Shown: one piece after another, positions 60,464-64,000 of the stretch
How the letters are laid out: each line of letters starts with the position of its first letter
Numbering within the stretch: position 1 is the first letter of the stretch
Source of the DNA: Saururus chinensis
Taxonomy: Eukaryota > Streptophyta > Magnoliopsida > Piperales > Saururaceae
Length of the DNA: 64,000 nt
Direction: 5' to 3'
NCBI GenBank assembly: GCA_035235625.1
Contig: CP141147.1
Span: 2,084,001-2,148,000, forward strand
Position numbers and translations under genes: made by a program
The notes under the pieces: model-generated
Databases searched by the model: none
What the model saw: the letters and a program-made list of their open reading frames with translations, nothing else
Told to the model about the DNA's origin: nothing

Positions 60464-61490
60464 TACTCTCTCTATCACGTCACCCCCTCTCTCTCCTCTC
60501 TCCACCCTCTCTACTCTCTCACTCCTCACTGCCTCTCTCCTCTCTCTCTCTCCACTCTCTCTCCTCTAACCTCTCATCTCTCACCTCTCCCTCTCTCTCC
60601 TCTTTCTCCCTCTCTCCTCTCCCTCCTCTCTCTCCCCTCTTTTTCTCCTCTTCTCTCTCCCTCCTTCTCTCCTCCCTCTCCCCTCTCTCTCTCCCCCTCT
60701 CTATATCCTCTCTATTTTTTTCTCTATAAATAATTTAAATTTAATATAATAAGTTATAAGGTAATAGCAACGAATAGGAATATGTGTCGCTATTACATAG
60801 GTTATTAGTGGCGCATAGAAATCTGTGTCGCTAATACTAAGGGTATTATCGACGTATAGTCTGATATGTCTCTAATACTTGGCCGTATTAGTGACGTATA
60901 TTCCTATATATCGTGAATACATTTTTATTTATTTAGTTTTTAATTAATTATTAAAAAAAATATTAAAAAAATTAAAATTAAAATTTTCCCTCTCTATTCT
61001 CTCTCCTCACCTCCTCTCTCCACCCTCTCCCTTTCTCCTCCATCTCTCTCTCCTCTCCCTCTCTCTCTTCTCTCTCCCTCTCTCCTCCCTCTCTCTACGC
61101 TCTCTATCTCTCCTCTCTCCCCCTCTTTTTCTCTCCCTCTCTCTCCTCCCTCTCTCTCTCTCTCTCTCTCACCTCTCTCTCCCTCCTCTCTCCTCACTAT
61201 CTCTATCCTCACCCTCTCTCTCTCTCCCTCCTCTCTCCTCACTCTCTTTCTCCTCACCTGCTCTCCTATCTCTCTTCCCTCTCTCTCCTCACCCTCTCTC
61301 CCCCATCTCACTCTTCCCTTTCTCTCTCTCTCTCCCTCCTCTTTTTCTCTCCTCTTTCTTTCTCCTCTCTCTCTCTCTCTTCGATCCCTCTCTTTCTTCA
61401 CTCTCCTCTCTCCATGCACTCTCTCTTCTCTCTCGTCACTCTCTCTCTCTCTCGATGCACTCTCTCTATTCTCTCTTCACTCTCTTTTAT
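60464..61490 (+). repeat. CT-rich low-complexity blocks in the CACTA element
   Basis: Two CT-rich tracts (60,464-60,725 and 60,986-61,490) separated by GCGTCGC-type words. They are complementary in composition to the GA blocks at 56,924-58,070. Confidence 0.9.
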
Positions 61491-62191
61491 TATAAGTTAT
61501 ATTTTAAAATTAATAAGAAAATTAAAGAAAAAAAATATATCATATATAAATAGTCAAAGTTTAATCTATTATTAACACTACTTTTTATTAAAAAATTTAT
61601 ATTTATTTATGATATATACAATTAGTAAATATTGAATAAACTATATTATATTTAAGAAGATTATTTTAACATTTTTAATATTTATTTATTATGTATTAAA
61701 TAAAATTAATTAATAAAGCTATTAGCGAGGCTTATCTATTGGCAATGGTATTTGCGATTCTTATTTAAAAGCTTTGCCAATAATGAAAATTTCTATTTTT
61801 TTATTTTTTAATCATAACTATTAGTAACACTTTTTAAAGCATCGCTAATAGTAGGACTATTAGCAACACTTTTGTCGCTATTGTGAAAGCCATTAGTGAC
61901 GCTTAAAACAAGCGTTGCTAATAGTTACAATATTTTTTCTTTTTTTTATTTAAAATATATATCTTTTAGCAACGTTTGTGTAAAATGTGTCAAATAGAGG
62001 AACTATTAGCGGCACTTATAATAAAGCATCACCAATATTATTAGTATTAGCAATGCTTTAAATTAAGCATCGCTAATACGAAAATGTGTCGCTAGTAATT
62101 CATTCTTTTGCTACGCTTTTTTATGCGCCACAAGTAGTTGTTTTTAGTGACACTTGGTTGTGCGTCACTAATATTGCATTTTGTTGTAGTG

Positions 62192-63422
62192 TATATATAC
62201 CTAACTATATGAAGTTTAACACCACACAATATACTTGAAGTACCTACCTATAATCTACCAGTCAACAGTTAGGCCCTATCAGTTAACTTTGTCTAAAACA
62301 TACAAAATTGCTTCTATGGTCTTCTCCTTAGTATTCATCATATCACATATAACATATCATGGGACAAACTAAACTAATCAGTTAAATTTTTCTTTCTTAT
62401 CCTACCTACAATATTTATATCATCAAATATTTCATTTCCATCTTTTATAATTAGATAACATACTTCATATATTTCAATCAAACTTATCTTACAACATCAA
62501 ATTAACCAATCATAGCAATTCATACTTCCAATTTATACACCTATTATGAAATTGCTCATTTAACTTCCATTAAGATCTACTAAACATTTCATCACGCCAT
62601 ATCATAAAATTTCAAACCAAACCACATAATACACCGAAACAAGATATTCGATTCTTCAATTAACGAACCAGCGATGTAGGATCTTACCTTGCCATTTATA
62701 TCATCTACTATTGATCAACTGCTGGCGAGATTGGTCAGAGGGCCAAGGGAAGAGACAAAATGGAGAGTAGGGCCAAACACCGTAATTTGGGAAGCTCACG
62801 ACTGGATAAGTGGGATGGCGAAACTATGCCTACTTAGTATTGTTGCTTTCCTGAGAGGGAGAAGGTGGTCGCAATAGATTTCTCCGATTGGGAAATGACT
62901 GCCAGAATGAGAGATCGCCGGAGTGGAGAGCGAAGGATGGAAAAAAATAGAAACTTTCTCTACATCAAGAGTTCCACTGGATGACAGATGTCGTAGGTGG
63001 AGAAGGCTTGGCCGGTATGGTTGTCTCCGGGTGGATGGGAGGAATTCGGCCGGATGAGTGATCTCCGTAGGATAGATAAAAGCCGGGATGGGTCGAGAGC
63101 GAAGAATGGATAAATTGTAACTTTCAAACGCGAAAAATGTGACTTGATACCGATACCAGAGGAGAAGAAGGTGACGGTGAGGAAATACCGCTGAATGTGG
63201 GGTTGCTTGAAGGCAATCGAAATTTAGGAACGGTCGAGAGTGCTAGAGGGAAAACAAAATTTGAATTTGGGATGCAAATGGTAAAGTAGGATAATAACTT
63301 TTCATTTCGAATATTGGCAATTCAAGCGTGTGTGTGGAAAAGTCGAATGTGTGTAACTCTATTTGTGCAAAATTGATTTACCCGGCCTAAATTTGCATTT
63401 CGGCCTATTGTGAGGTTTAATT
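62192..63422. other. Host DNA after the CACTA element, no gene recognised
   Basis: 62,192-62,540 continues the duplicated host segment. 62,640-63,250 is more GC-rich (repeated CTCCGG / GAGAGCGAAGGATGG / GAGAGCGAAGAATGG words near 62,920 and 63,090), without a recognisable product. The 62-residue ORF at 62,689-62,877 has no familiar motif. Confidence 0.4.
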
Positions 63423-63674
63423 CTAATTTTTTTTCAAATGCTGATTGACCTTAGAGTCCTCGTACACCTTTCGGACGAGGGTGGTATTCTTGACTCCGAC
63501 CATCCTGTGTATTGCGATCACTTCGAGCCTAGCCATGCCTTGCAGCAAGCGTATTTTTAGTTCAGCCACTGGTTTGTCGATACCATCAATCTCGGACTTT
63601 TCAGCAAAACAGTGCCCAGTGGGGATGCGAATCTGCTGTGGAGGGCTTCTCGCACAGCACCCACTAGCCACCAA
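63423..63674 (-). pseudogene. NB-ARC fragment with a ruined P-loop
   Basis: The - strand reads KSEIDGIDKPVAELKIRLLQG...RLEVIAIHRMVGVKNTTLVRKVYEDSKVNQHLKK. The first part matches the ESEIVGI-type entry to NB-ARC domains, and NTTLVRKVYED matches the P-loop region, but the GxGKTT lysine position is lost (GVKNTT). Homology ends at 63,423, where the RNBS-A stretch should follow. It could be the N-terminal part of the - strand NLR at 47.9-56.7 kb, cut off by the CACTA insertions, or a separate NLR; its linker is unlike that of the intact gene, which favours the latter. Confidence 0.7.
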
Positions 63675-63972
63675 TGAGCAACTTCCACGTCAGAATCCTC
63701 CCATCTCCCTGAAAGTAATAGAGACGGGATTTGGGTCAAGGCCATCTCGCTTAAATTAATAGAGACGAAGACAGAACCCGGTTCTAACAGAGACAGAACC
63801 GGGAACCGGGTTCTTCTCTCTGCAACTAACAGAGGAAAACCAGTCTTAAGACGCAAATCCGAACAAGTTCAGAAAAAGCCGGGACTTTTTTTCCCACCTC
63901 TCATACTTCCTCCCTCCTCATCGACCGTCGCCACCGGAACCTTCCACAGCAGCGCCTCCCTCTTGATCGATC
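63675..63972. other. Spacer before a possible new gene
   Basis: No recognised coding region. A small repeated word ACAGAACCGGG / GAACCGGGTTC occurs near 63,773-63,812, and the last 90 bp are pyrimidine- and CG-richer, like a 5' leader. Confidence 0.35.
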
Positions 63973-64000
63973 ATGAACAAGAGCGGCCGGAACCAGACTT
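63973..64000 (+). CDS. Possible start of a gene running out of the window
   Basis: ATG with A at -3 after a leader-like CCTCC/TTCC tract; reads MNKSGRNQT to the window end. Too short to identify. The base composition upstream resembles a plant 5' UTR, which is the only support. Confidence 0.25.

Larger units (their letters stand above)
58972..62191. mobile_element. CACTA element (3.2 kb), non-autonomous, TSD TAT
   Basis: Perfect 13 bp TIRs, CACTACAACAAAA at 58,972 and TTTTGTTGTAGTG ending at 62,191, flanked by the 3 bp TAT on both sides (58,969-58,971 and 62,192-62,194). Subterminal arrays of AGCGACGC / GCGTCGCTAAT words lie at 58,990-59,500 and 61,720-62,180. The core holds a GC-rich block (59,520-60,450), CT-rich blocks (60,464-60,725 and 60,986-61,490) and more GCGTCGC words. 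No transposase ORF; the proline-rich and Arg/Glu-rich ORFs come from low-complexity DNA. Confidence 0.93.

Noticed and set aside
1-64000. CRISPR arrays, tRNA and rRNA genes
   Set aside because: None seen. The repeats present are transposon subterminal arrays, minisatellites and microsatellites, and the window is plant nuclear DNA.

Overview
This is a repeat-rich, AT-rich stretch of nuclear DNA from a flowering plant. The evidence is an intact coiled-coil NB-ARC LRR (NLR) disease-resistance gene, plant-type BED/DUF659 hAT, MuDR and CACTA transposons, Ty1-copia and Ty3-gypsy retroelements using an initiator-tRNA-Met-type primer site, and GT-AG introns. I cannot place the species. Only one gene looks intact and is fully contained: the NLR at 20,524-23,238 (+). 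Nearly everything else is transposon, a decayed gene copy, or nested insertions of one into another.

Layout. 1-7,400: decayed fragment of a WDR3/Utp12-type ribosome-biogenesis gene (- strand, introns retained), then AT-rich DNA with a tandem duplication and a ~0.55 kb dispersed direct repeat. 8,250-9,360: broken gypsy gag (-) with its primer-binding site. 10,191-14,851: a 4.7 kb probable solo LTR packed with minisatellites. 17,259-19,822: broken hAT transposase (+). 20,361-23,660: the NLR gene with a candidate TATA box and its 3' flank. 23,662-32,482: a Mutator-like element (MULE) with a MuDR transposase (+) and a convergent second ORF (-, plant-mobile-domain-like). It is split by a 2.5 kb solo LTR (target duplication GCTAT) and by a second LTR at 29,762-31,158. 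32,510-32,870: orphan copy of the NLR 3' flank. 33,718-34,088: small hAT-type element. 34,985-38,990: end of a second MULE carrying the same second ORF, itself interrupted, joined directly to a fragment of the NLR LRR (38,991-39,585). 39,590-47,650: LTR fragments and a broken copia element hosting a 512 bp hAT element with perfect 8 bp target duplications.

47,900-56,730: an NLR pseudogene on the - strand, split by a 7.6 kb copia element (48,379-56,004, target duplication GATAA), which is itself split by a 3.5 kb solo LTR (50,954-54,438, target duplication GGTGA). 56,730-58,582 and 58,972-62,191: two CACTA-type elements with TTAGCGACGC-type arrays and long GA or CT blocks. The second has perfect TIRs, a TAT duplication and a nearby paralogous empty site. 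63,423-63,600: a degenerate NB-ARC fragment (-). The window ends inside what may be the first codons of another gene (about 63,973, +).

Taken together, this is a decaying NLR cluster (one intact copy and four or five remnants) remodelled by successive transposon insertions. The order of several insertions can be read from exact target-site duplications. The least ordinary item is the MULE family: a convergent plant-mobile-domain ORF present in two copies, and four introns plus the subterminal regions all carrying the same CACGAYAT / ATRTCGTG motif.
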